From NCBI GenBank assembly GCA_024693135.1, contig JAILLN010000042.1:28530-92529 (forward strand): a stretch of 64,000 nt of DNA. The letters run 5' to 3'. Source of the stretch: Lachnospiraceae bacterium. Lineage in GTDB: Bacteria; Bacillota; Clostridia; Lachnospirales; Lachnospiraceae. Made by a program: the position numbers and the translations under genes. The notes beneath the pieces were generated by a model. It had not been told where the DNA came from and did no database searches. It worked only from the letters and a program-made list of their open reading frames with translations. Of the stretch, positions 17,319 to 28,200 are shown one piece after another (the stretch's first letter is position 1; the number at the start of each line of letters is the position of its first letter).

Positions 17319-18698
17319 ATGGCACAGGCCGGGATCCACAGGAAGCATATTCTGCTGACGGTTTTATTCTCGGTCTATATGTTTGAATACATGATGACTC
17401 TGATCTTTATGGACCAGAGCGTATATGCCCTGAAGCAGGGAGGAACCCTGATCCATTATCTCAGGTCGCCGATCCTTGCGGCCGGCTTCCTGCTCTTTCC
17501 CTTCAGCAGGCTTAAGGGCGGCATCCGCTCAAGAAGGGCAGGATATCTTTTGATGAATCTGGCCTATGCCTTCAGCATGCTGGGGGTCTTGTATGCCGGA
17601 AACCCCTATGCTTCTGCGGTATTCAGCCTTACCGGGCTCCTTGCCCTGGGGGCGCTGGGCGGGGCGGTCTATTATTTCGTCGCCATGGGCTTCGTGAACC
17701 ATCCCTATCTGGGAAGGCTTACGGGAGCAGGCGGGGCGGCGGCTTTTCTCATGCAGATCGCGGCACAGCAGCTCATTTCTGCCAGGCTCGTATTTCTCAT
17801 TGTGATGGTGCTGGGCTTCGGCTTGGTGATCTTTGCCTCCACCAGGATCGCTTATGAATGGATGTTTGAGGATCCGCTGGAATATTCCTCTGGCAGGGAG
17901 AAGGGAGAAACCCCTGGCCGGACAAAGATCCTTTTCGGGATCCTGGCAATGTGCCTGCTCTATTTTTTTCTGGGCGTGACAGACCAGATCCTGGTGAGCG
18001 GGAATTTTGCCGGGGACATGACGATCTATGCCTGGCCAAGGCTTGGCGGCGCACTGGGCTATGTGCTGGGAGGCATCCTGGCTGACCTGGGGCGGAGGAA
18101 ATGGCTTGAGATCAGCGCCTTCTGCATGACCGTGATCGCCCTTCCGGTGCCCTTCATGCTGAGCGAAGGCCATACTGCCGGGGCAGCCTTTCTGTACTAT
18201 GTGGTGGTGCTGGGGCAGATCGTATATATGAACCTGTTTTTCTGGGACCTGGCTCCCATGCAGAAGCATCCGGAGCTCTGGGCATCCTTGAGCCGGATCC
18301 TCAGCTGCCTGGTCATGATCTTCATTCCCCTGATCTCCGGGTTCTCGGTCATGGCCTCCATCATGGTGGAGACCGTGATCACGGTGGCCGTGATCCTGTG
18401 CATTTCCCTTGGCGGCTACTATCCGGAAAGCCGGGAGGAGGGTGCAGAAAAGAAAGACAGGATGGCAGATTTTGTCCAGAGATACGGCCTCACACCCAGG
18501 GAGAGGGATCTTTTGATGGAGCTTTTGCAAAATGACGGCAATATCCAGGATGTGGCAGATGCCATGCAGATCTCCCAGAGGGCGGCTTACCGGCATCTGA
18601 ATAATGTCTACGAAAAGACCGGCACGGATTCCAGGCATGCTCTGCTGAGGGCTTATTATGAGCACGAGCTGGATATAGGTTTACATAATACACCATGA
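17319..18698 (+). CDS. Membrane-bound LuxR-type transcription regulator
   Basis: This 459-residue protein combines a ~390-residue membrane part with a C-terminal DNA-binding domain. The N-terminal part has roughly ten hydrophobic segments in an MFS-like arrangement (e.g. 'ILLTVLFSVYMFEYMMTLIFMDQ', split by family pattern, and 'LYYVVVLGQIVYMNLFFW'). The last ~65 residues are a LuxR/GerE helix-turn-helix: 'LTPRERDLLMELL', 'IQDVADAMQISQRAAYRHL' and 'NNVYEKTGTDSRHALL'. Such regulators bind DNA while embedded in the membrane and sense something there or outside. ATG 17319 fits GGAGG 10 nt upstream; ATG 17310 is too close to it, and the longer frame from 17160 only reads through the 66-bp repeat. 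Target genes are unknown; the PilZ gene upstream and the giant surface protein downstream are candidates by position. Confidence 0.82.
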   Translation: MAQAGIHRKHILLTVLFSVYMFEYMMTLIFMDQSVYALKQGGTLIHYLRSPILAAGFLLFPFSRLKGGIRSRRAGYLLMNLAYAFSMLGVLYAGNPYASAVFSLTGLLALGALGGAVYYFVAMGFVNHPYLGRLTGAGGAAAFLMQIAAQQLISARLVFLIVMVLGFGLVIFASTRIAYEWMFEDPLEYSSGREKGETPGRTKILFGILAMCLLYFFLGVTDQILVSGNFAGDMTIYAWPRLGGALGYVLGGILADLGRRKWLEISAFCMTVIALPVPFMLSEGHTAGAAFLYYVVVLGQIVYMNLFFWDLAPMQKHPELWASLSRILSCLVMIFIPLISGFSVMASIMVETVITVAVILCISLGGYYPESREEGAEKKDRMADFVQRYGLTPRERDLLMELLQNDGNIQDVADAMQISQRAAYRHLNNVYEKTGTDSRHALLRAYYEHELDIGLHNTP

Positions 18699-18897
18699 TA
18701 CAGGCATCATCCATGGAAGGACCGCGAGCCGGTTTTATGAAGGCGGGCCGGATATAGGTTGACATAACACATAGCAAAACAGATGTTATCTAGAAAGGGA
18801 AGTGAGCCGGTTTTATGAAGGCGGGCCGGATATAGGTTGACATAATTCACTATGATACAGGCATTATCCAGAAAAGGGAAGTGAGCCGGTTTATCAG
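18666..18897 (+). repeat. Three ~78-bp tandem units containing TTGACATAA
   Basis: Units carry GGATATAGGTTGACATAA at 18759-18767 and 18837-18845 (core) and the variant TTTACATAA at 18680-18688, which lies inside the 3' end of the regulator gene. Each core is followed by ACAGGCATYATCC-like sequence and GAGCCGGTTTTATG. Spacings are 79 and 78 bp. No -10 element lies at the right distance, so these are not ordinary promoters although TTGACA matches a -35 box. Confidence 0.85.
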
Positions 18898-19298
18898 CAC
18901 GGGCGTTACCGTTGCTGTAAAACAGGGATTGGCAAAAAATTGAACCCCCGGGGGAAGGAAATGGCAAAATGTTGAATCTTGCCGGCTCCAGACTTGCACC
19001 GTAGGATATAGTCGGTCGGACAATAATCCTGCGGTTTTTTTATTTGCCAGATAAGTTGACATAAATCGTTCGGCTTTATTTGCCAGATGAGTTGACATAA
19101 ATCGTTTGACTTTGTTTGCAAGGCAAGTTGACAGTTTGCCGGACAAGTTGACATAAGTCGTCTGATTTTGTTTGCCGGACAAGTTGACATAAATCATACT
19201 CTCATGAAAGGGCATGATCAGGGGATCTTGTATTAGATGCAATGAGCGGGCTTGCCGGAAGGAGCCGGCAGTAAGAAAGCAAAAGGAGGAAGAGGGAT
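18699..19298. other. 600-bp non-coding gap filled with repeats
   Basis: No gene is supported on either strand. The gap holds the end of the 78-bp repeat block, a stretch with two 'TGGCAAAA..TTGAA' half-repeats around a Cys-free spacer (about 18930-18978), and the 36-bp repeat block. The short reverse-strand reading frames here only reflect the repeat periodicity. The last 30 bp hold the AGGAGG site of the giant gene. Confidence 0.8.
19045..19200 (+). repeat. Five 36-bp tandem units containing TTGACATAA
   Basis: The core TTGACATAA starts at 19056, 19092, 19148 and 19184, and a shortened form (TTGACAG) at 19128. Spacings are 36, 36, 20 and 36 bp. The unit reads approximately TTTGCCRGAYAAG before the core and ATCGTYYGRYTTT after it. 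The part before the core resembles that of the 78-bp block (CCGGA(T/C)A), so both blocks belong to one family. Confidence 0.9.
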
Positions 19299-22200
19299 AT
19301 GAAGAGGCGCAGGTACGGAAAAAAGGTTCTGGCGGTGCTGCTGATGGCGGTGATGATGCTTGAAATGACGGAACCGGTCATGGCGGGCATGAAATCGGCA
19401 GAGTTCTCCGGAGAAGAGTTTAGCCTTGCTTCAGACGGGGGGACAGAGCTTGTGCCGGAAGCTGTGGAAGAGCTCATGGTGGAAGAACCGGAGCCCCGGG
19501 ATCCGGAAGGACCTGTGGAAGCGTCAGCCGGGGATGCTTTTGGGGAAGGCAAGGAAGAACCGGAGCTTCCGGATATGGGGGTAAATTATCCCGTATCTGC
19601 GATGAATGACGGCGATCTTATCTTTTACGAATTTGATACCCCGGATAACTGGCAGAATAATCCCGTTTCAGGAAATGTCCTGGATCTTTCCAAAAAGTAT
19701 ATCGCCATAGGCAGCTATCCCTATAATAAGCAGAATGGGATGATCTGCATCGGTGCCATGCCGGTTTCATCCGAATCCGACATTCCCGGCTCCGACATGG
19801 TGCCTGTCGTTGAGTCCGATGAATACGGGAAGCCGGGCACCCCTTATCCGGATGGACTGGTGCATCTTTATCTGGGATCCTCCGGATGGGAAGATAATGC
19901 CAAGATCCTGTATTACAGCAACCGGGCGAATGCCGGAGAAGACGGCTTCAGCCTGGCCTACATGCATGGAAATACCTACTATGACGGAAAGGGAGAACTT
20001 CGATCGGAGGTTTTTCTCCTGCCCGGGCAATACCGTTTCCTGATCTATAACGATGATAAGATCTATTACAGCGGGATCTATGAGGTTATCGATCCGGAGG
20101 GCGTGTCCTCCGTCCTGGGCACCGTGGATGCGAAGCTCTATGACGTGAAAAACCCGGACGGCTCCTATGGGGTGAGGGATGCCTCCCTCAAAGGCGGAAG
20201 GGACAGCCTGACCTACCTCTCCTCACGTTCGAAGTTGTTTTACCTGGATCTTAGCGGCTTTGAAAAACAGATCGGCAGAAAGCTTGGGAATAATGACCGG
20301 GTCAGCCTCATCGACGGAAGCCAGGCCGGAGGGGGACACGCAATCTGGGGAACGTCCATGGGGATCTGGCCGTTAAACAATCTCCGGGCGGATGATGCGT
20401 ATAAATATCCACATCAGAAGGAGGATCTGGAGCATAACCGCATTGCCCTGGAGGAAATCCAGCTGAAGACAGCCGGGCAGGGCTCAAAGGGCGGGGGATT
20501 CCTGCAGGATGGGCACAGCTACCGGCTGGCAGTGATCCTGAATTCCTATGATCAATCCAATCAGGTTTATCTTGACAATAAGACCTACCAATTTGTGGAT
20601 CAGGCAGATGGGATCCGGATCAAGACAACTGTGCTTCCCAAAGGGCACAAAGGAGAAGCCTATACCGCCAGGATAGAAGCGGAGCCCGTGAATAAAGGGG
20701 CGGAGGTCACATGGGATATCATTCAAAATAAGGATGGTACGGAAAGCCAGCTTCCTCCCGGTGTGGCAAAGGATGACAGCAAGACAGGCATCCTTACCCT
20801 TTCCGGCATCCTTCCTGAGGCAGATCCTGCGCAGAGCTACCGCTTTACCCTGAAAGCCAGCGAGGCTGGGGGGAAGGAAACCCGGAGGGAATTCATCTTC
20901 TGGTACAGCAGCGAGGTACGTTTCATTGTTTCCGGCCTGGATGAAGGGGAAGAAGCGTCCCTTTATTACAAAGATCAAAACGGGGGAAATGCAGTCTATA
21001 TCGGGAGCGTACAAAACGGCGGCAATTATTGCGATATCAGCCAGGGCGGTTTTACGACAAAGGATAAGACCTTCTACCTATGCCGGGCCCTGGCATCGGG
21101 TGCCATAGAGGATGCGGAAACGGAGATCCATGAGGATAAGAAGACCGTCACCATGAAGGAGGCATCGAAGATCCAGGCTTATTCCGTTTCTGTCCGTTCT
21201 ACGGAGGGCACGGATCTTTCCGGGAGCGTGAACCCTGCTTTATTTGTTTCGAAGGGAGACGGGCAGAGGCAGTATTTCTTCCAGGATCCAGGAAACAGGA
21301 TCCGGCTGGCTGAGAATACGGATACAGAAGGACTAAAGGCTTTCGTCACCTGCACGAGCACCTCGATCTGGGAGGGCTATCAGCTGGAAGCGGATGACGG
21401 CATTTTTACTCCTGAGATCGATGCGGCCAGCCAGACGATCACCATTCAGATAAAACCAAGAAAGCAGAACCTGGCTCTTAGCGGGAGGGTATATGCCCGG
21501 AAAGAAGGGGAGGAGATCCCTGTGCCCGGGGCTGTAGTCACGATAGTCCAGACCCTTCCAAACGGGGATTCCCTGACACGGGCGGCGGTGAGCCGTACCA
21601 GCGGGAATGAAGCCGGAGGAAGCGATGCGGTATACCGGGCAGAGGGGCTGCTCGAAGGGCTTCCGACGACCCTTGTGGTCTATGGGGGAGATTATGGGAA
21701 GAAATCCCTCTATCGGAAGACGGACGGAAATTTTTCCAGTATTGACGAAGAAGGAGCACAGCGGTCGTTTGACTTCCCTGCCGTATCGCAGAGCAGCGCA
21801 GGCATCGATATCGGCGAATATGTCGGAAAAAGCATTGTGACGCTGCTGCTGGAGGGCGCATCTGAGGTGCTGTCGGTAAGCGGGGATGTCATCGGCACGG
21901 GAGACAGGTCTGCCGCAATGGATGGTTACAGCTATAGCATAGCGGATTTCCTGGAGCCGGACGTTTATTATGCCGGAAAAAGGGCTCTGAACATCCGCCG
22001 TCTCGGAAGTGTCAGCGTCAACGTGTCAGAGGATAAGATCAATGCCCTCTTCCTTCTTTCCAAGGAGGAGCAGTCCTCTTATGGGGGGAAGAAATATGAA
22101 GCCTATGAGCTGTCTTTGCCGGGAGAGGTCAGGGAAGACGATGCCCTGATAATAAAAGGACTGCCCGGCGATCAGGAGGTCAAGGTCGTAAGCCCCAATG

Positions 22201-25200
22201 GAGCCGGTAAATATGCTATCCGAAGGATCTCGGGCTATGGGTTTTTGGATCTGTCCAAAGTGGAATCTGCCGGAAGAATGCTGACGGGGATTTATACGCC
22301 GGCCGGTGTCAAGGTCCGTCCCTTTACCCAGACAGGAAAGCAGGCTCTGCTGCCGGAGGGCGCCTACAAGCTGATCCTGTATCCCGATACCTGTTTTCTC
22401 CCGGATAACGTGGAAGAGATTAGCGCGGATCAGGCATTGGTACGGGATATCCAGATCGAATCGGGAAAGGTCTGCCCGGTGGAGGGGAAGGTGCCCGCGC
22501 CGGAATCCGGAACTTATGCATACCTCAAAGCCCCGGAATGCGCCGGAGCGGGGGAGGTCTATGAGATCCGTGGAACACTGCATCCATCGAAGGAAGGTGT
22601 CCAGGAGCTGTATCTGAGGGCGAACGGGCTGCAGCAGGTGATCGTGGACGGAAAGACCCTTAAGGGAGAGACCAATCCCCATGATGAGTATTCCATGATC
22701 TATCGCGGGCTGAACCTTCGAAAGGAAGCCTCCGTGCGGATGCGGATCAGGATGCCGGCGGATTCGGAGATGAACGAAGACGGGAATACCGTCCTCTTTT
22801 CCGCAATGGAATATGGCGGGGATTCCTACCGGCTTTTGTCGGAGCTTAAGACAAAACGGAAGGGCTCCATCACTCTGGTCCTTCCTGCCCGGGCAGACAT
22901 GGATGTGGATACAGGAAAGGCTGAGATTGCCTTTCATGGAAAAGCAAAGCCCGACTCCACGGTATATATTTATGATAACGGTATACCGGCCGGGTTTGCG
23001 GCGGCAGATTATAGCGGGAATTACAGCGGCACATTGTCTTTGATGTCCGGCGGCCTCTTCCATACCATTCGGGCGAGCCGGATCTTTGTGGAAAACAATG
23101 AGGATTTCTTCGATCCGGAAGCGGTGGAGCGCCATATCTTCTGTGAGGCGGGCCAGGCGATCCTGTCTGACATCGTGATGAATTTTGAATCCAGAAACAA
23201 CTACTTCAGCCTGAATGGCCTTGTGCACATGATCCCGGGGGAGACCCCGAAAAAATACATGCCGGTGGGCAATATGAAGGCGGTCTATGAGGCTTGCTTG
23301 AAAAATGTCTCTGTCTATGACATCAAGGACGATCAGGCCATAAAAAAGAAGGCGGGTCAAGGAAATCTGGAGAATGTCTTTCTTTCCGGATTGAAAAAGA
23401 TTCGGCAGATCGCAGACGGCGATATCGTATATAAATATCCGGTAGACAGCTATGACCTTAAGACCCATGAGATCAAGGCCGGGACCGAGGGCTACGCCTT
23501 CTTCCGGATCAATACCGTAAACGGGATCAGGATCGTGCCGGCAGTTTCTTACCGGATCGACGGGGAGGATACGGTCACCCTTATCTCCGGCCGGATCGAC
23601 CAGGGGCCGGATTATACCACCGGCGTATCCCTGGTCTATGAGCCGGGCGCCGAGGAGGGATATGATGGCGGAACCTACTTCAATCCCACGATGTTTGAGC
23701 GGGATGAAAACGGAAAGCTGGTATGGGATGAGGACGGATACTCCTATGACCCGGAGCAGACCACGAAATACGATCATCTTGTGATGAAGAATACCTCACC
23801 TTATATCATCAGCTCGGATGAGATCGGGGATTTCCAAGAGTTGAGATACGGGGATACGGTTCAAAACGGGCTGATCCTGGAAAAGGAGGGCGGTGCCATC
23901 ATCGGCGTTTCGGCCAATGAAGCTGCCATGGAAAAGCTTAAGGCGCTGAACAATGCCGGGCTCCTTGACGGAAGCGTATCCATAAACCGTCTCGAGCCGG
24001 GGGGAGCTTATGCCGCAGGAGACAGTATTGAGGCTGTGGGAGATGGCGACACCGGGATGGACCTTACCCAAAAGATCAGCTATGAGGAATTCATGGACTG
24101 GGATCCCGGGGAGGACTTTGTATTGGCGGGAGAACCGGAGACAAAGCCCGCTACGCTTCAGGGCATCATCGAGGAGCGGAACAGGCAGCTTTTGCGGAAT
24201 ATGTTCCTTATGAAGGCCGCCATCTCAGAAGACAGCGCATTGAGGGAGGATGTGACAAAATTCGGGCGGATCGAGGCAGAAAATGCCAGGAAGACCAGCA
24301 ATAAGGACTATTCCCTGGTGGCCTATGTGGACTATGCCAGCGCTTTGGATGAAAAGATGATGGACAAAATGGGATACCGCCAATCCACCTATGATTATGA
24401 GACAGAGGATGAAAAGGGCGGGAAGGAGACCCTCAAGATGAGGATCTATACCGCCACCACCTTCTATAAGAAAAACGGAGAGATCATCGCAGATCCGTCA
24501 AAGCAGAATTACGACTCGGCGGATGCCGCCCTGGATACCTATATCTTCTACAATCCGGAGGTGGAAAAGGCAGAGAAGGATCCTGTCATTACGGCTGATC
24601 TTCATCCGTTTAAGTGGACAAGGATCCAGATCGCCTCCATGGTGCCGGGAGCCAACAGCCCCATTTATGTCCATGGCTTTGTGGCACCGCTTCCCACCTG
24701 GACACCCGGTAAATATGATGCCTCCAACCCATTGGGGATCATCGAGGATACAGGGGAGAGGCAGGCGTCCATTGCTTCAAACGGCATCGAGCCGGTGGGA
24801 GCCACGAAATTTAAGCCCGTGGAAAATACCAAGGTGGGCTTCTTTGGCACAGGCTTTAAATTTGACATCAATCCCAAAAACTATTCGGAAAGCACCTGGA
24901 TCAGCGGTGCCGGGCTCGCCCTGGGCTATTTCAATATGTTCCGGAGCGCTGCCCTCAACAGGGTCCAGAAAAAGTATTCTGTTCCGGGCCTGGGAAAAAA
25001 TGCCAAGGATGCAAAGCTTTATGAGCAGATCACCTTTATGGACGGCAAGGGCAGCTACAGCATGGCGGACGATACCCTCCGCATCGGGAAGATCGAAAAA
25101 TTCGGCGGGAAGTGGACCATGCATGAGCCGAAGTGGTTTGGCAATGAAACCTATAAGGTGGTGGCCAAGCAGGATATCAAAGAGGTATATACTACCTTGA

Positions 25201-28200
25201 TGCGGGCCAATGTATCGGAGCTGATCGGGGATGCCTCCCTGGGCTTTACCGCCATCGGGATGTTTAAGTCCTATACAGCGGATAATCCCCCCACGACAAA
25301 GATGCTAATGAACGATACCCGCCAGCAGCTGACCGATGCCATGCGGTGGGTGAGCCAGAATAAGGATCTGGAAAAGGAGATCGGCACGGAGGCCCGCCAG
25401 ACCCTGATGGAATGCATCGTAGACCGAATGACGCAGCTTACCGAGGTGGAAAAAAACGCAGAATGCGCAGATCATCAGGCAGAATTTTCCAGTGGGGATT
25501 TCAAGAAGGCCCTGGATGGGATCAGTTTTGTCACCGGGATATTCCCTTTCCCGGTCTGCGAGGGCATAAGCCTCACCACCGGGACCTTGAGCTTCCTTCT
25601 CGATGCCGCTAATGACAATGCCACGAAAAATTCCTTAAAAGCAGTCATTGATTACGGGCAGAAGCATGATGCTTTCATGATGATCTTAGCCGCCTACGGC
25701 TATCCTCCGAAAAAGGATGAGGAAAAGAAGGAAGGGGGAGGGGGCGGCGAAGTCGGCCCAGATGATCCCGAGGATCCGCTTCCCATCCCTCCTCCGCCGG
25801 GTCCCATCCCCGGATTTACGCCCTATAATGCGGGAGAAGAGCAGCCACAGGTGGAAAGCATCCCCGTACAGGATCCCTCCGGAGTAGTCTATGAGGCAGT
25901 GCTCTCCAATCCCTTAGAGGGTGCCGCGGTGCGGCTTTATTCCGGAAATGCAGAAACGGCGGATGGCAGGCCCTGGAAGCCGGAATACAGCATCGATGCG
26001 TCGTCAAAGATGGCTGTCTACTATCAGGACGGACGGCCTGTCACGCCAAACAACACTGCCTCCATCAACAACACGGTATCGAAGAATGTGCCGGATCCAA
26101 ACCTGATCCTGCCGGAGTCTCCGGCGATGATCACCGGACCGGACGGCCGCTTCCGCTGGGATGTAGCGGAGGGCCTCTGGTACGTCGAGGCGGAAAAACC
26201 GGGATATAACCTGGATGGAGAAGGAAAGGCCAAGCCTTCCGACAGCCAGGGGGACATTGCATCCACGGTGACCGAAAATGAGATCAAATGGATGCCCGTG
26301 CTTCCGGCCCAGCTGGACGTGAACCTGCCCATGGTGGACCGGACCGCCCCCTTCATCATCGATGATCCGGAGGATAGGGACAATATCGACAATGTCCGGG
26401 CACAGGTGGATGGGATAATCATCACCTTCAGCAAATATATGGATGAAAGGAGCCTTGGGGTTTCTGAAGATAAAGTGGTCATTCCGGGCGGGGAGGCGGA
26501 TCGGAGGACGGTCCGGAGTGCTATGCCGGATACCCATTATGAGGTCTATGATGCAAGTGGGGAGGAGATTCCCTGCACTCTGGTGCTCCTTGACAGCGAA
26601 CGCGCTCCCGCAAACCGGACCTATGGGGGGGAGGCTCCCTGGTATACTTCAAGGATTAAGCTGAGCTTTAATGAGATCCGGGAGGACAGGGCAGGCGAGG
26701 AGGTCAGCGTAAGGCTCATTTCCGGAACGGAAAATTTCAAGAGTTATGCCGGCACGGCAATGTCCCGGGACTATACCGGAACGAAGACGACCCTGCCGGT
26801 TATCCATACGGAGGAGCCGGTTTTCAGCCCTCCCTCCGGCACCATATTTGACAAAGAAGACGAGAAGGAGATCACCATTACCTGTGCCACGGAAGGTGCG
26901 GTGATCTACTATACCCTGGACGGCACCGAGCCGTTAAACGGCATGCTTGTAAGTGATACGGCTGCCCGGTATGATCAGCCGGTGGTGATCACGAAGGATA
27001 CCACCATCAAGGCCGTGGCAAGAAGGATCGGCTATTTTGACAGCGGCATTGTGACGGCCTCCTATACGCTCAAGACGGATGAGGGAGGAAAAGACGAAGG
27101 GGATGATGAGGAGCCGAAGGCAGATGATTTCTGGCTTACGGGCTTCCATAAGAAGCTTTTCTTTACCGGAAAAAAGCAGACCCAGCCTGACATTGTGCTG
27201 CATTATGGGGATGTCTGTCTCAAAGCCGGCAGGGATTACAGGGTTTCTTATGCGGATAACCTTAAGGCCGGTATGGCCAGGATGATCTTCAAGGGGATGG
27301 GAAATTATGACATGACCCTGGAATATCCTTTTGAGATCCTGCCGGTAAATATCAGCGCAAACAGCTTTGAAGCTCCGGATCTCTGTGTCAGAAAGCCAAA
27401 GAGCGGGAATGCGAAAAGGCCGAAGGTCGTGCTGAAATGGAATGATAAGGCATTGAAGATCGGTGCGAATAGGGACTATATCATGGATGACAGCAAGGTG
27501 GATTACGGCAAGGCCGGGACCTATGCCATCCTGCTAAAGGGGGTGAATAATTTCACGGGGGAATATCCCCTGGAATACATCATTACCGAAAATGTCCCGA
27601 TAAGCGGCGTGAAGATCTCTGCCCTGAAGGCCCAGGAATGGACCGGCAATCCCATTGAGCTGAAGGCAGGAGGGACCGGCACGGTTTCGGCGGGAGAATT
27701 TGTGGTCAGATACAAGGGAAAGGTCATCACAAAGGGCTTTACGGTAAGCTTCCGGAACAATACGGATGCCGGGACAGCAAGGCTTCTTCTGAAGGGCACC
27801 GGCGAGGATTGTGGGGACGGAAGAGGAACGAAGCTTGCCGGAACCAAGGCCGTAAGCTTTAAGATCAAGGGCAGGCCCATGAAAAAAGTCAAGGTCACAG
27901 GCCTCCCCGCAAATGCCGTCTATAACGGCAGGGCCCAGATGCCTGCGGCAGAGCTTGTCTACAACGGGACGATGCTGAAAGAGGGCACGGACTATACGGT
28001 GTCTTACCGCAAAAACATAAACGCGGGGAGGGCTTCCGTGCTCTTTAAGGGAAAGGGCGGCTATGCGGGAACCCTGAAAAAGACCTTTGTTATCGGAAAG
28101 CTGGCCTTTTCCGATACGCTGCCCTCCCTTACCGTATCCGTGGGGGATGCGCCCTATGCTAAGGGCGGGGCGAAGAGCGCGGTGAAGCTTTGCCTGAGCG

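Noticed and set aside
18680..19192. Array of promoters, since TTGACA is a -35 consensus
   Set aside because: No TATAAT-like box lies 16-18 bp downstream of any core.
19045..19200. CRISPR-like array because of the 36-bp period
   Set aside because: The units are contiguous with no variable spacers, and no cas gene is present.
18850..19242. Reverse-strand reading frames with repeated MSTYLANK-like or YVNLSGK-like peptides
   Set aside because: They are translations of the 36-bp and 78-bp DNA repeats; no ribosome binding site fits and the periodicity explains the open frames.
22026..23777. 583-residue reverse-strand frame inside the giant protein gene
   Set aside because: The forward frame is continuous across 9.6 kb with domain-like sequence; the reverse translation shows no recognisable protein features.
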